Origin: Dolichospermum sp. FACHB-1091
GTDB taxonomy: Bacteria; Cyanobacteriota; Cyanobacteriia; Cyanobacteriales; Nostocaceae
Reading direction: 5' to 3'
Length of the DNA stretch: 64,000 bases
Assembly: GCF_014697585.1 (NCBI RefSeq)
Contig: NZ_JACJSB010000014.1
Location: 49,286 to 113,285 of the forward strand
The notes under the pieces were generated by a model. That model was given only the letters and a program-made list of their open reading frames with translations, was not told the DNA's origin and searched no databases. Below are positions 28,238 to 37,688 of this stretch, one piece after another (position 1 is the stretch's first letter; every line of letters starts with the position of its first letter). Made by a program: the position numbers and the translations under genes.

Positions 28238-28262
28238 CGTTCCTAGTCTCTGACTGGGAATG
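28238..28262. terminator. Palindrome between convergent genes, likely bidirectional terminator
   Basis: CGTTCCTAGTC (28238-28248), loop TCT, GACTGGGAATG (28252-28262): eleven pairs including two G-T. It sits between the stops of the DUF1254 gene and the PEP-utilising enzyme. The sequence type also looks like a dispersed cyanobacterial palindrome. Confidence 0.55.
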
Positions 28263-28273
28263 TACTTGATGCT

Positions 28274-30589
28274 TTATAAATCAATAAATTGTTTCCTCGC
28301 TGCTGCTAAAATTAATCGTTGTTCAGCACGAGCGATCGCTTTATAAGTCTTTTCTACAGCTTCCAGTTCTACAGAAATAGAAGTAATTCCCCATGCTATT
28401 AACTTATCAATTATTTCTGGATAAAGTACGGGAGCTTGACCACAGATAGAACAGGGAATACCCCCATCTTTAGCCATTTGAATTAATTGAGATATTGCTT
28501 TCATCACTACTGGATGACTTTCATCAAATATTGTTGCAAATTTTCCCTGTTCTCGATCTACTCCTAATAATAATTGAGTTAAATCATTTGTGCCAATGGA
28601 AATACCCATCACACCAGCTTTAATATATTCGGGTAATAGAAACAGTATACTAGGAACTTCTGCCATGATCCATAATTGAAACTGATGGTTTTTCATTAAC
28701 CCAGATTCGGCAACTTTATGACGACAAAATACAAATTCTTCCACAGTGCGGACAAAAGGTAATAGCAAATTAATATTTCTATAACCAGATGCTTGAACTA
28801 TCGCTAAAGCTTGTAATTCCAATTCAAAAATCGCCGGATACTGCATATAATTAAAAACACCCCTCTCACTGAGAATTGATGACTGTGATAAGGGGGAATC
28901 TGCACTCAATGATGTTAAATTATAGGCTGGTAGATCTAAAGAACGATAAAAAATAGGTCTAGGTAAAAAAGCGCGAGCAAACTCCATAATTTGCTCAGAT
29001 AATAACTCTAATAATTCCTTTTGTCTGCCTTCTAGTAACCATTCTTGAGGGTGTTTTCCCTTGAGAATATTTAATATCATTAATTCCGAACGTAATAATC
29101 CCACACCATCTACAGGTAAACTTTGTACTTGTTTAATTAATTGAGGTTGACTTAAATTTACCATTAACTTAGTGGCAATTATTGGTAAATTTGTAAATTG
29201 ATGATCTGATATTTTCTCATCATCCATTGTTTTTTCCACCTCCGCAATCGGCAAATTTTCCTCTTCTTCTGTAAGACGATATATTTCTCCTTTGTCACCG
29301 TCTAGTAATAATTTTTCACCTGATTGTAAAATATTCGTCGCGCCCGTGGCACTAATCACCGCAGGAATATTTAATTCTCTGGCTAAAATTGCACCATGAC
29401 TAGTTAACCCACCTTGTTCAGTAACAATACCAGCAACACCTCGTAATAATGGTAAATAATCAGGAGTAATAACTGATGTAATCAGAATTACGCCCTGGGG
29501 AACTTGTAGGGATTTTTGTGCTGAATTGAGAATATAAGCATTAGCAATAATTCTGCCCCTAGCTGCCCCAATACCTTGAATAAATTGGATATTCGGTTTT
29601 ATCGGTTGGGGAACAGTAACCTCTGTAATATAGATTTTAGAAGCTAAATATGAAGGGACAAGTTTCCATTTTATAGTTAAAGTTGTACCCAGTTCACCAA
29701 CTAGGCGATTTCCTAAAAAAATTAATTCCTGTAAGTATTCTTCAGGTAAAGCATATTCTTGTTGTTGAGATTCTGGCAAAAGATAAGCCGGTAAACAATT
29801 ATGATTTGATATTTGTAATTCTTCACCGGCTAAATGTGTGCCATGATCAAGACCATAAGCCAAAATTTTATTACCCAATTGTCTTTCTAGTACCACCCCG
29901 GTTTGGGGTTCTATGTAGTAAACATCTGGTAATACTTCACCATTACTAATTGCTAAACAATCACCCCAAGTAGCTTCAATATCATAAGCCAAGGGGTTAA
30001 TATTCAGAACACCAGAGGCAATGCAAGAATCAACTGGTTGTACTAATACTCCTAAATTAATTTGTGGTAAAGTAATACCCATACTCCGCCAATATAGTAA
30101 ACTTCTAGCACGGAATAATTGACTGTAAAGTAACTTTAAAGCTGCGCCAATTTCCGCTTCTTCACAAGGACAAAATACCGAATCTAATAATCCGGACACA
30201 TTTTTCATCTCTTGATTAGTTGATATTGCCAGACTGGGACGCAAAATTAAACTCCTTCCTGGCCATTGTTTAGCATCTGCAAAAATTGTCCTTAGCCAAT
30301 GAGGTGGGACACTGGCCGAGATAATTTCCTGACGCAAACGGCCAGCTACCTGCTGAAGTTGTCGCCAATTGTTTACGTCTAAGTGCAGAGAAGAATGGGG
30401 TAAATCAGCAATTAAAGACTCTGAACTGTTGAGATTTTCTAGGAATTGCTTTAAAACATCCGCTGCTACCACAAAACCAGGGAGAACAGGATAACCACGT
30501 TGTTGAATTTTGCTTAAGTAAAACGCCTGAACGCCGACTTTAGCGCGGTCTTGCAGTGTGATTTTGTCAAGCCAATAGAGTTTATCCAC
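28274..30589 (-). CDS. PEP-utilising enzyme (PEP synthase/PPDK-like)
   Basis: A 771-residue protein with the three-part layout of phosphoenolpyruvate synthases. The N-terminal nucleotide-binding part (1-320) is divergent: the usual VRSSATAED region reads LRPSLAISTNQEM. The swivelling phosphohistidine domain has GGLTSHGAILARELNIPAV with H398 as the expected phosphoacceptor. The C-terminal PEP/pyruvate barrel has GVGLLRSELMIL, FYRSLDLPAYN, IMAEVPS, GISIGTNDLTQLLLGVDRE and CSICGQAP with its catalytic-type cysteine. The start is GTG 30589. It may make PEP from pyruvate, but the divergent ATP domain leaves this open. Confidence 0.8.
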   Translation of the reverse strand: MDKLYWLDKITLQDRAKVGVQAFYLSKIQQRGYPVLPGFVVAADVLKQFLENLNSSESLIADLPHSSLHLDVNNWRQLQQVAGRLRQEIISASVPPHWLRTIFADAKQWPGRSLILRPSLAISTNQEMKNVSGLLDSVFCPCEEAEIGAALKLLYSQLFRARSLLYWRSMGITLPQINLGVLVQPVDSCIASGVLNINPLAYDIEATWGDCLAISNGEVLPDVYYIEPQTGVVLERQLGNKILAYGLDHGTHLAGEELQISNHNCLPAYLLPESQQQEYALPEEYLQELIFLGNRLVGELGTTLTIKWKLVPSYLASKIYITEVTVPQPIKPNIQFIQGIGAARGRIIANAYILNSAQKSLQVPQGVILITSVITPDYLPLLRGVAGIVTEQGGLTSHGAILARELNIPAVISATGATNILQSGEKLLLDGDKGEIYRLTEEEENLPIAEVEKTMDDEKISDHQFTNLPIIATKLMVNLSQPQLIKQVQSLPVDGVGLLRSELMILNILKGKHPQEWLLEGRQKELLELLSEQIMEFARAFLPRPIFYRSLDLPAYNLTSLSADSPLSQSSILSERGVFNYMQYPAIFELELQALAIVQASGYRNINLLLPFVRTVEEFVFCRHKVAESGLMKNHQFQLWIMAEVPSILFLLPEYIKAGVMGISIGTNDLTQLLLGVDREQGKFATIFDESHPVVMKAISQLIQMAKDGGIPCSICGQAPVLYPEIIDKLIAWGITSISVELEAVEKTYKAIARAEQRLILAAARKQFIDL

Positions 30590-30863
30590 TCAATTCATTA
30601 GGTGTCAGTTTATAAGTACCACGACATAATTAATTACATACTGGTTATTTACCAATTTTTTGCTAGTGAGGGATTTCAACCCAGATTTTTGTGTAATTAA
30701 TTTTGTCCGATTACTTATGGTAATTCTGTTTTACCTTAAATTTGTTAAATATTATTGATTAAATACTTTTTGTTACTATACTACCAATTACTATGGGAAA
30801 TGAACTATATTTTGTCTTTCGCTCCGCATATTTCACCGTTGAACTATTTAACACCTACAGAAC

Positions 30864-31322
30864 TTGATAAATCCTTATTATATTACCAGCAGTGATTGGT
30901 TGAATACCGGGCTGCGTCTGTGTTTCGCCTTGTTTATTGGGGCTATAATTGGTCTGGAAAGGCAAATTAAAAACAAGCCGGCTGGTTTAAGAACCCATAT
31001 GCTAGTTAGTTTGGGTTCATCTGTGTTTACTTTAATCGCTATACAAACAGGTGGAACACAACTTAGTGCTGATGCTATTAGTCGTGTAGTTCAAGGTATC
31101 GCTGCTGGAGTAGGATTTTTAGGCGCTGGAGAGATTTTGCGTCAATCTTCCCAAACATCAAAATCTCCAGAAGTTCACGGATTAACTTCTGCTGCTGCAA
31201 TTTGGGTATCCGCTGCTTTGGGAATTGCTGCTGGGTGTGGTTTATGGCAATTAGGATTAATAGGCGCTATTTTAACTGTAATTATTCTACACATTTTTAA
31301 AAGACTGGAAAAATTTTATTAG
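30864..31322 (+). CDS. MgtC/SapB family membrane protein
   Basis: A 152-residue protein with four or five hydrophobic helices and the MgtC signature: RLCFALFIGAIIGLERQ, KPAGLRTHMLVSLGSSVFTL, RVVQGIAAGVGFLGAGEI and VHGLTSAAAIWVSAALGIAAG. MgtC proteins affect magnesium homeostasis and ATP synthase activity in pathogens; the role in cyanobacteria is unknown. No ATG is available before residue 46, so TTG at 30864 is taken as start. The C-terminal soluble domain of longer homologues is absent. Confidence 0.85.
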   Translation: MINPYYITSSDWLNTGLRLCFALFIGAIIGLERQIKNKPAGLRTHMLVSLGSSVFTLIAIQTGGTQLSADAISRVVQGIAAGVGFLGAGEILRQSSQTSKSPEVHGLTSAAAIWVSAALGIAAGCGLWQLGLIGAILTVIILHIFKRLEKFY

Positions 31323-31378
31323 TCAGTGGTCAGTGGTCAGTGGTCAGTTGACAATGACCACTAACTAATAACTAATAA
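31322..31378. repeat. Heptamer tandem repeat (GTCAGTG type)
   Basis: GTCAGTG is repeated about four times, then degenerates into TAACTAA units, filling the space between the converging MgtC-like and clpP genes. It is typical of short tandemly repeated DNA in filamentous cyanobacteria. Confidence 0.7.
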
Positions 31379-31984
31379 CTAAACCAGAGCAATAGGACGA
31401 CTACCGGCAGCGTGACGGTCAATTACTTGGTCAATTAAGCCATATTCCCTAGCTTCATGGGGAGACATAAAGAAATCACGTTCAGTATCTTCAGAAATCC
31501 GCTCATAAGGTTGACCAGTATGTTCAGCGAGATACTGATTCAGTTTTTGCTTGTGATACAAAATTTCTCTAGCTTGAATAGCGATGTCCGTAGCTTGTCC
31601 TTGAGCGCCACCCAGAGGTTGGTGAATCATAATCCGTGAATGGGGTAAACTCATGCGCTTACCCTTTGTACCAGCACTGAGGAGAAAAGCGCCCATACTT
31701 GCTGCTAATCCAGTACAAATTGTACAGACATCGGGGCGGATATGCTTCATAGTGTCAAAAATGCCCATTCCCGCTGTCACCGAACCACCAGGAGAATTAA
31801 TGTACATATATATGTCCTTCTCCGCGTCCTCGGAATCTAAAAACAGGAGTTGGGCAACAATCAAGTTAGCCAGATTGCTATCAACCTGTTCTCCCAAAAA
31901 AATAATCCGCTCACGCAACAGCCGTGAATAGATATCAAAGGCGCGTTCGCCTCTACCCGATTGTTCAATAACGATAGGAATCAT
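31379..31984 (-). CDS. clpP: ATP-dependent Clp protease proteolytic subunit ClpP
   Basis: A 201-residue ClpP, the serine protease chamber subunit that works with ClpC or ClpX. The catalytic serine is in [11 protein letters not shown], the histidine in [11 protein letters not shown] and the aspartate in the following helix region (EDTERDFFM). The N-terminus [23 protein letters not shown] is typical. Cyanobacteria have several ClpP paralogues plus ClpR; this one keeps the catalytic triad, so it is a true ClpP, but the paralogue number is not assigned. ATG 31984. Confidence 0.95.
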   Translation of the reverse strand: MIPIVIEQSGRGERAFDIYSRLLRERIIFLGEQVDSNLANLIVAQLLFLDSEDAEKDIYMYINSPGGSVTAGMGIFDTMKHIRPDVCTICTGLAASMGAFLLSAGTKGKRMSLPHSRIMIHQPLGGAQGQATDIAIQAREILYHKQKLNQYLAEHTGQPYERISEDTERDFFMSPHEAREYGLIDQVIDRHAAGSRPIALV

Positions 31985-32484
31985 TTAGCGTGTTTTTAGC
32001 TATTTTCCATTTATTCTATCCGTGACAAGGGGTGATTGTGTTGAAGTTGTTAAGAGGATGCTCTAAAAGTATTTTTTTGGTAAAAATTAACACCTGAATT
32101 TTCAGAATCTCGACCCCGGATTTTTAAGTATATATAAGAGAATATCAGTATTTTTACTTTTTTGATAATTGAGTATTTTTACGGTTTTTACTCATTGAGC
32201 AACTAGAGTAAAACAATTAGTTAATGGCTTAAACTTAAATTTAATAAACTTAAACATAAATTTATATTTTTATTATATTTTCAGGACACTTTTTCAGGAA
32301 AACAAACGTCTAAGTTGTTAGTTAAATATAAAAAGAGGGCTAGATCACATTTTTCAAGGTTTTTCTCAAATGTTCTCAAATAAGATTTACCTAATCCGAT
32401 AAATCTAAAATACAAAGTGTATTGAGAATAACAATTCCCCATGGAAATACCATTGATATATCCATATAAATAAACAGAGGTACT

Positions 32485-32643
32485 ATGCTAGAAAAACTTA
32501 TGCAAGCAGCCTTTATTACATTTTTGTTGCAACTGACAGCAGTATTGGGTAATACTAACCACCTTCCGCGAACCAAAGCCATGTCACATATTTCTCAAAA
32601 GCCAGTACCTATAATTAGTTCAACTTTTCAGGGTTCGGACTAG
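32485..32643 (+). CDS. Possible small protein of 52 residues
   Basis: An ATG at 32485 preceded by CAGAGG with 4-base spacing opens 52 codons ending TAG. The N-terminus (MLEKLMQAAFITFLLQLTAVLG) is amphipathic or hydrophobic, like a signal or membrane helix; the rest is polar. I recognise no family. It is reported because the ribosome-binding site and composition are plausible. It may be a chance frame. Confidence 0.3.
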   Translation: MLEKLMQAAFITFLLQLTAVLGNTNHLPRTKAMSHISQKPVPIISSTFQGSD

Positions 32644-32650
32644 AACCTAA

Positions 32651-32711
32651 GTAACAGGTAACAGGTAACAGGTAACAGGTAATGGGTAATGGTTAATGGT
32701 TAATGGTTAAT
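32651..32711. repeat. Heptamer tandem repeats (GGTAACA and GGTTAAT)
   Basis: GTAACAG is repeated about four times, grading into GGTAATG and then three copies of GGTTAAT. Simple sequence with a 7-base period. Confidence 0.75.
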
Positions 32712-32808
32712 AATTTTACCTTGTAAAATGCTACTTCTGAGGTCTATTAATTCTTGTGTCATTTGCATTAGCCTCCAATTTAGCTATATTTTTAGCCATA
32801 TTTTAGTT

Positions 32809-33768
32809 TTAATTCCGCTCTGGAGTGCTAGTGATGATTTTACTTTTGACATTCTGATTATTTCCACTTGTAATACTGCGGAAATATAGACCACCAATAC
32901 TGACGAGAAATAGTAAATATCCCACAAATTGAACAATATAAATTTTGTCTCGATAACCAAATAAAGATTTAAGAATGATACCGGGAAAATGTTCATCCGA
33001 GAGGATTTTTTCCGTATTCCAGACTATTGGACCTAAGATACAGGAGTGAACTTTAGTAAAGTGTTCGTAATAGAAACAAAGATTTTCTGAAGAACGACTA
33101 CTCAAAGCTAAATTAGCTATAGCTTCATCAAAATGACGCAATCCAGAAACCACTAAACCCGAAACAATTAATATTAATAAAACGCCCATAATTTGGAAGA
33201 ATTGGCGGATATTAATTTTCACACCCCATTTAAATAATAAGACACCAATGGCTGCGGCGGCGGCTAAACCTGCAAGTGCGCCTAAAGTTGGTAATAAACC
33301 TTGTTGAAAATTAGCTGCAACAAATAAAACAGTTTCAAATCCTTCGCGGACAATGGCGACTAAAATTAAACTAAAAACTCCCCAAGCTGCATTTGAATTT
33401 TTACCTAATGCGTCGTTTACTGCTCCCTCAACTTGGGCTTTCATAAATCGGGCTTGTTTTGTCATCCAAATCAGCATCCAACTGAGCATAATTATTGCTA
33501 ATATGCTAAATACACCTTCTAATGTTGGCTCAACTACAGAGGTATATTCAGGATTAATAGCTGCTAAAAATTTAATGATCCCAGTAAATAAAATACCGAT
33601 TAAACCACTAAGAATAATACCCACAACCACACCAGCATACACCCAAAAATTGAGTTGAGATTGTTTGGCTTTTTTCAATAATGCGAGGACAATACCCACA
33701 ACTAGAGCGGCTTCTACACCTTCTCGGAGGGTAATTACAAAAGTAGGTAAGGCGGTACTAAAATCCAT
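32809..33768 (-). CDS. FTR1-family iron permease
   Basis: A 319-residue membrane protein of the FTR1/EfeU family, which imports ferric iron. Both diagnostic REXXE iron-binding motifs are present: R15-E-G-V-E19 in helix 1 and R141-E-G-F-E145 in a later helix. Seven hydrophobic segments are visible, with a long periplasmic loop before the last one. It is the last gene of a minus-strand run containing a ferritin-like protein, an EfeO-like lipoprotein, three membrane proteins and a multicopper oxidase, which supports oxidation-coupled iron uptake. Confidence 0.9.
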   Translation of the reverse strand: MDFSTALPTFVITLREGVEAALVVGIVLALLKKAKQSQLNFWVYAGVVVGIILSGLIGILFTGIIKFLAAINPEYTSVVEPTLEGVFSILAIIMLSWMLIWMTKQARFMKAQVEGAVNDALGKNSNAAWGVFSLILVAIVREGFETVLFVAANFQQGLLPTLGALAGLAAAAAIGVLLFKWGVKINIRQFFQIMGVLLILIVSGLVVSGLRHFDEAIANLALSSRSSENLCFYYEHFTKVHSCILGPIVWNTEKILSDEHFPGIILKSLFGYRDKIYIVQFVGYLLFLVSIGGLYFRSITSGNNQNVKSKIITSTPERN

Positions 33769-33776
33769 TTTATTAG

Positions 33777-33850
33777 TTAGTTGTTATTTGTTATTTGTTA
33801 TTTGTCAGTTGTTATTTGTTATTTGTCAGTTGTCATTTGTCATTTGTAGA
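33777..33850. repeat. Heptamer tandem repeats (TTGTTAT/TTGTCAG type)
   Basis: About ten 7-base units alternating TTGTTAT, TTGTCAG and TTGTCAT in the gap between the ferritin-like gene and FTR1. They lie where the FTR1 leader or a local promoter would be. Confidence 0.75.
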
Positions 33851-33890
33851 TTTTGCTGCTCCTGACTTCTGACTCCTGACTCCTGCGGTA

Positions 33891-34325
33891 TTAGCTAAAA
33901 TCCCGTAACATTTTTTTGAGTTCGAGATTGTGCATTTCTTCTTGTCCGATCATACCACGGGTAAATTCTTCTAGATAAATACTAGCATTAGTGACTGTTT
34001 CTAGAAGACTTTTGTACATATCCAAAGCTTTCTTTTCATGGGATAAACTTTCTTGTAAGATGTCTTTAACATTATGTTTGAAAGTTTCTTCCATGGGAGC
34101 GATTCTTAATGTAGGATGTCCTTCTAAACCTGTAAGAATTTCTCCTACTTGTTGAGCGTGAAGTAAAGATTCTGCGGCTTGAGCTTTGAAAAATGCCACA
34201 ATAGGAATACGATTAGGTCCTGTCACCATTAAGGAATAATGGGTGTAGCGAACTACCCCTGCTAGTTCAAATTCCATAATGGAATTGAGGATATCAATGG
34301 TTTTTTGGTGGTTAAGTTCTTGCAT
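33891..34325 (-). CDS. Ferritin-like (bacterioferritin-type) protein
   Basis: A 144-residue four-helix protein. Candidate di-iron ligands follow the ferritin pattern: E18 and E20 region (IMEFELAGVVRYTHY) in helix A, E52 with H56 (AAESLLHAQQ) in helix B, E94 with H97 (QESLSHEKKALDMY) in helix C, and E127-E128 with H131 (IGQEEMHNLELKKML) in helix D. It probably oxidises or stores iron in the cytoplasm. It lies 122 bases upstream of the FTR1 permease, which suggests incoming iron is sequestered directly. Confidence 0.8.
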   Translation of the reverse strand: MQELNHQKTIDILNSIMEFELAGVVRYTHYSLMVTGPNRIPIVAFFKAQAAESLLHAQQVGEILTGLEGHPTLRIAPMEETFKHNVKDILQESLSHEKKALDMYKSLLETVTNASIYLEEFTRGMIGQEEMHNLELKKMLRDFS

Positions 34326-34515
34326 TAGTTGTTAAGTTGAGCAAAATTACATGAGCAGAGTTTTTAGATACTAATTATGAGTGAGAAGTTATATTTTTTT
34401 CTGGTTGGGAAAAATAAAAGAAAAATAAAAATATTCTCACTCTTAGCTATCAATTATTTTCTCTCTTATTTATGATTTTAAACTGTTTATTCTGGACTTA
34501 TAATAGTGTGAAAAA

Positions 34516-35544
34516 CTAACTCATGGTTTGACTGTGAGTTTTTTCTCGCACTTTTCGGGTATTTTCCTCGATGGTTTTTACTAGTTTGGTAACATCTTCT
34601 GGAGTTTTGACTGCTTGCGCTGGGGGAATAGCAGCAGGCCAAACTTTGACTAATTCTCCAAAAGCTGTATCTATGGCTTTGTGTGCTTCGGGATTTTCTT
34701 GGATCATTTGGCTAGAAATACTTTTATATAGTTCTTGTGAATAGACTACAAAGCCACGAGAATCTTGATATTCAATGGGGGCGGTAATTTTACCTTTTGC
34801 TACCGCAGCACCATATTCTGAGTTAGCGGCATCTAATAAACCGTTGATTACTGGTAGAATAAATTCCGGTTGGCTGCGTTGTTCGGTTGGTAAAATAGCG
34901 ATCGCATTATCAACAGCTTGCACAGCAGTGGTAAAATTAGTTTTTATTTTAGCATCCTTATGATTAGATTTCACTAAATCTGTTAAACTGACTAAGTTGC
35001 TTTTAAATTCTTTAACTTTACGTTCATCTAATTGTTCTTCAATATCAATATAAATCTCTTCTACTGGATGTCCAATATGGGGTTGAGCTTGTTTGGGTTG
35101 ATTTTGATCTAACAGTTCTTGGGCTACTAAAAGATGTCCTTTCATTAATCCCAATTTTGTCATATAGTCAATATCTTTGGCTTCACCTGTTAACACCACT
35201 TCTTCCACTGTCACCATATCTTTGATTTGGTCAAACTGTGGTTGAGTAATTACTTTTTTACTGACTAAATCTTCGGAACTAGCGTAGGGACGGTTAGCCT
35301 GAATTTTATTTGATAAAGCCGGGATTCCTAATGTAGCCTCTAATTTATCTAACTGCGATAAAATCGCATTATTGATATTAATTTTAGCTTTACCACTATG
35401 ACCGCTATGGGTGCTAGTTTCTGTCACTTGGGCTACAGTTGGTGTTGATTTAATATCTGATTTTACCGTCTTGTCGGTACAAGAACTCAAGGAAATTAAG
35501 GTACAAGCAGCAATAGACAAGAATAAATAACGGAATTTAATCAT
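34516..35544 (-). CDS. Lipoprotein with helix-hairpin-helix and EfeO-like helical domain
   Basis: A 342-residue predicted lipoprotein from ATG 35544, which has GTGGAG just upstream; the open frame extends 20 codons further without support. A signal peptide ends in the lipobox LSSC. A ComEA-like helix-hairpin-helix (ININNAILSQLDKLEATLG) lies at about 55-110. The rest is helical and contains IGHPVEE, a GxHxxE-like motif seen in imelysin/EfeO proteins that bind iron. Its place in the FTR1 cluster suggests a periplasmic iron-delivery role. The combination with a DNA-binding-type hairpin domain on an exported lipoprotein is unusual. Confidence 0.65.
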   Translation of the reverse strand: MIKFRYLFLSIAACTLISLSSCTDKTVKSDIKSTPTVAQVTETSTHSGHSGKAKININNAILSQLDKLEATLGIPALSNKIQANRPYASSEDLVSKKVITQPQFDQIKDMVTVEEVVLTGEAKDIDYMTKLGLMKGHLLVAQELLDQNQPKQAQPHIGHPVEEIYIDIEEQLDERKVKEFKSNLVSLTDLVKSNHKDAKIKTNFTTAVQAVDNAIAILPTEQRSQPEFILPVINGLLDAANSEYGAAVAKGKITAPIEYQDSRGFVVYSQELYKSISSQMIQENPEAHKAIDTAFGELVKVWPAAIPPAQAVKTPEDVTKLVKTIEENTRKVREKTHSQTMS

Positions 35545-35766
35545 TTTTGCTCCACAATAGGGGTTTAAGTCAAAGTTTTGGCTATTTTTCTCATATCCAG
35601 TCAAAAACTGATAAGTATTTGCAATAGCTGTCTATGGTAATTTACCATAAATAAAAGTTTTTATCAACTATTTTTTTCAGAGATTGAGTATAATTTGAAT
35701 ATTTTATTTTTATTTTTTCTTAATGCTCCGACTTCAAGTTATTAAAGCTTATAATCTAATTGGATA

Positions 35767-35796
35767 CTCATTCCCAGGTGGCCGCCTGGAAATGAG
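35767..35796. other. Strong palindrome inside the iron cluster
   Basis: CTCATTCCCAGG and CCTGGAAATGAG pair at eleven of twelve positions around TGGCCG. It lies in the 319-base gap between the 70-residue membrane protein and the lipoprotein. It could be a terminator/attenuator, an RNA processing site or a dispersed REP-like palindrome; no T-tract follows on the minus strand. Confidence 0.5.
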
Positions 35797-35863
35797 AAAT
35801 TAAAAACAAGAAAACCTAATTAGACTCCATTGCAAATGCTTGTGTCAAAGCTGCATGGGGTCT

Positions 35864-36076
35864 TTACTTTGCAGAATCGGAGTAAGATTTGCTTTCAGCG
35901 GGTAAAGACTTAACATGAAAGCCTTTAAACTTTTCCTTCTGGCTAACGCGCATCATAGATGTAAGATAAGTAACAGTCAAGAGAGAAAAAACCCCAACTA
36001 AAAGCCAGATATATTTGTGTAAATCTCTCCCTAATATCTTTTCTTTGCTAGTATTCTCTGTTGTTTGTGTTTGCAT
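35864..36076 (-). CDS. Small single-helix membrane protein of the iron cluster
   Basis: A 70-residue protein with one membrane helix (about 25-46, YIWLLVGVFSLLTVTYLTSM), a charged N-terminus and a basic C-terminal tail (KEKFKGFHVKSLPAESKS). I recognise no family. It starts 28 bases after the stop of the 159-residue membrane protein, so they are almost certainly co-transcribed. It may be a small subunit of a membrane complex with the two genes before it. Confidence 0.65.
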   Translation of the reverse strand: MQTQTTENTSKEKILGRDLHKYIWLLVGVFSLLTVTYLTSMMRVSQKEKFKGFHVKSLPAESKSYSDSAK

Positions 36077-36104
36077 AATTCAGTCCCTTGATTTTTTGCT
36101 TGAT

Positions 36105-36581
36105 TTAGGTTAATGGTAAATAGGGAAAAAGAGGATGCCAACTCATTGCTGTAGCAGCAACCATTAAGGCAAACAGCCAGAAAAATATCGTTCTCGATTT
36201 AATCTTTTTGTTTTTCCAAAGTAGGGAAAGAATAGCCCAACTCACTAACCAACTAATAAGTAAGATTGTTTCTTTCCCAGAATAACTGCCAATATTACCC
36301 CACATTTTACTGGGGTTATGGCTGCCTGGTATCCAACTTCCCAATGACCAAAGCATTGTCTCTATGTTTTTATTAGTATCAGAAAAATGATGTGCCATCA
36401 TCATTGTAAAACATCCAATTGCTGCACTAATTAAAGCTGCCGCTGCTGGTCCAGAAACCGTTGGTGGATGATTTGAACCTGCTGCTAAAAATCTGGGAAA
36501 TTGTTTACATGACTGCCAAAATCTACCATATATAGGTTGTGGTTCTGGTGCGATTTCAGAAAGTTGAGATTGTTTATTCAT
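36105..36581 (-). CDS. Membrane protein of the iron cluster, function unknown
   Basis: A 158-residue protein from ATG 36581 (GAGG eight bases upstream; a TTG one codon earlier is unlikely). Three hydrophobic segments are at about 45-66, 104-123 and 131-149. The first ends in a His-His pair (MMMAHHFSD) and the protein ends WHPLFPYLPLT, so histidines lie at membrane edges. It is 46 bases from the 219-residue membrane protein on one side and 28 from the 70-residue protein on the other. A redox or metal-handling role is guessed only from context. Confidence 0.65.
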   Translation of the reverse strand: MNKQSQLSEIAPEPQPIYGRFWQSCKQFPRFLAAGSNHPPTVSGPAAAALISAAIGCFTMMMAHHFSDTNKNIETMLWSLGSWIPGSHNPSKMWGNIGSYSGKETILLISWLVSWAILSLLWKNKKIKSRTIFFWLFALMVAATAMSWHPLFPYLPLT

Positions 36582-36627
36582 CAAATAATCCTCAAGAATT
36601 TAATTACAAAGCTAATTACAAAGCTAA

Positions 36628-37287
36628 TTACAAAGCGTGAATTTTAGCGACACCAATTCCAGTTACTAAACCCCCCATGGCAAAAAACATCATGGCTATT
36701 AAAGCCACACAAGTAGCTGTGAGAACGGGACGGTTTTGTTTTTCTAAAATTGAGTCACCATATTGCCATAAAATCCAGCTACAAGCTACCCCTAATGGCA
36801 AGGTAAATAAAACGCTAAATTCGTGGTATTCCATAAGTACATATTGGACTAAAGGGGAGTTTTCTTTTAGCCAAGCTCTTGCACCACCAAATTCTATTCC
36901 AGCCCGATAACGCATATATGCTAAATTGCCTGTAGCGATACCCAAAAATGCAATTACACTAGACCAAAATGTTAGGGTACGCATCTGCGGTAATATCTTA
37001 CTTGCACCTCGTAGCAAGGGAAAGGCTAAATGTCCTGTATACACAGCAACAACTGTTGCCAGCAATGCTCCTACGCCGTGAATTGTGCCTATGGAACGCT
37101 GCCAAGGACTGGGATGTAAAAGATTAAAAAATGGCAAAAATAGAAACATTCCTGCTGATAAAATACTCAATCCATACACAGCAACTTTGGCGATATCTAG
37201 CTGTTTAGGAAAGGTTTCTGAAGTTGAATTAATGCCTGAGTCTAACACTATCAATGCTCCTGTAATGATGTGATCAAAAATCCTCAT
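36628..37287 (-). CDS. Five-helix membrane protein with conserved-type histidines, iron cluster
   Basis: A 219-residue membrane protein with about five helices (35-57, 66-92, 104-126, 155-177, 188-213). Helix 2 carries H70 and H86 at opposite ends (TIHGVGALLATVV...YTGHLAF) and helix 4 begins with H155 (MEYHEFSVLF). Such histidines could ligate heme b or a metal, as in small membrane cytochromes, but no complete two-helix His pairing is evident. It is the first gene after the multicopper oxidase in the same direction and overlaps no other gene. Confidence 0.65.
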   Translation of the reverse strand: MRIFDHIITGALIVLDSGINSTSETFPKQLDIAKVAVYGLSILSAGMFLFLPFFNLLHPSPWQRSIGTIHGVGALLATVVAVYTGHLAFPLLRGASKILPQMRTLTFWSSVIAFLGIATGNLAYMRYRAGIEFGGARAWLKENSPLVQYVLMEYHEFSVLFTLPLGVACSWILWQYGDSILEKQNRPVLTATCVALIAMMFFAMGGLVTGIGVAKIHAL

Positions 37288-37688
37288 TCAATTACCAAAA
37301 TCTCTATTTCACCTATAACTGCTAAATTTACCCCAAATAACTCCTAAGTTAATATTTAGTTGGGAATTGTCTTAGCAAAATTAACTTTTTCAGATGTGCT
37401 ATTAATTTGATAATGGGATGATATTTTTGTGATTATTAAATCATACATTCTTTTAGCAAAAAAAGAAATATCTTTTGTGATTTTTTTTTATATTTTCCTT
37501 GATTTATGATAATTATTACTTATGTATGAAGTTAATAAATTTGTCAGAATATGAAAATTTATAGAACTATAATAAAACTATATTTGATCTGGAAACGGGT
37601 TTTTAGATAAAGACTTGATTGCATAAATATTTTAGTCTCAATATATTTTGAAAATACAAAATTCTTAATTTTTTCAATAATCAAAGTT
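37288..37688. other. AT-rich gap within the iron cluster
   Basis: About 401 bases, very A/T-rich, between the multicopper oxidase and the membrane-protein genes. It is long enough for a separate promoter. No iron-box-like palindrome was convincingly seen. Confidence 0.35.

Larger units (their letters stand above)
31985..32808. other. Long AT-rich intergenic region between clpP and FTR1
   Basis: About 824 bases. AAGAGGATGCTCTAAAAG at 32053-32070 is a family C end-like motif. A possible 52-codon gene lies at 32485-32643, and heptamer repeats at 32651-32711. The part from 32080 to 32300 is A/T-rich with no obvious structure. Confidence 0.45.

Noticed and set aside
33777..33850. Regular short repeats resembling a CRISPR array
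   Set aside because: The period is 7 bases with no spacers and no cas genes nearby; it is simple tandem repeat DNA.
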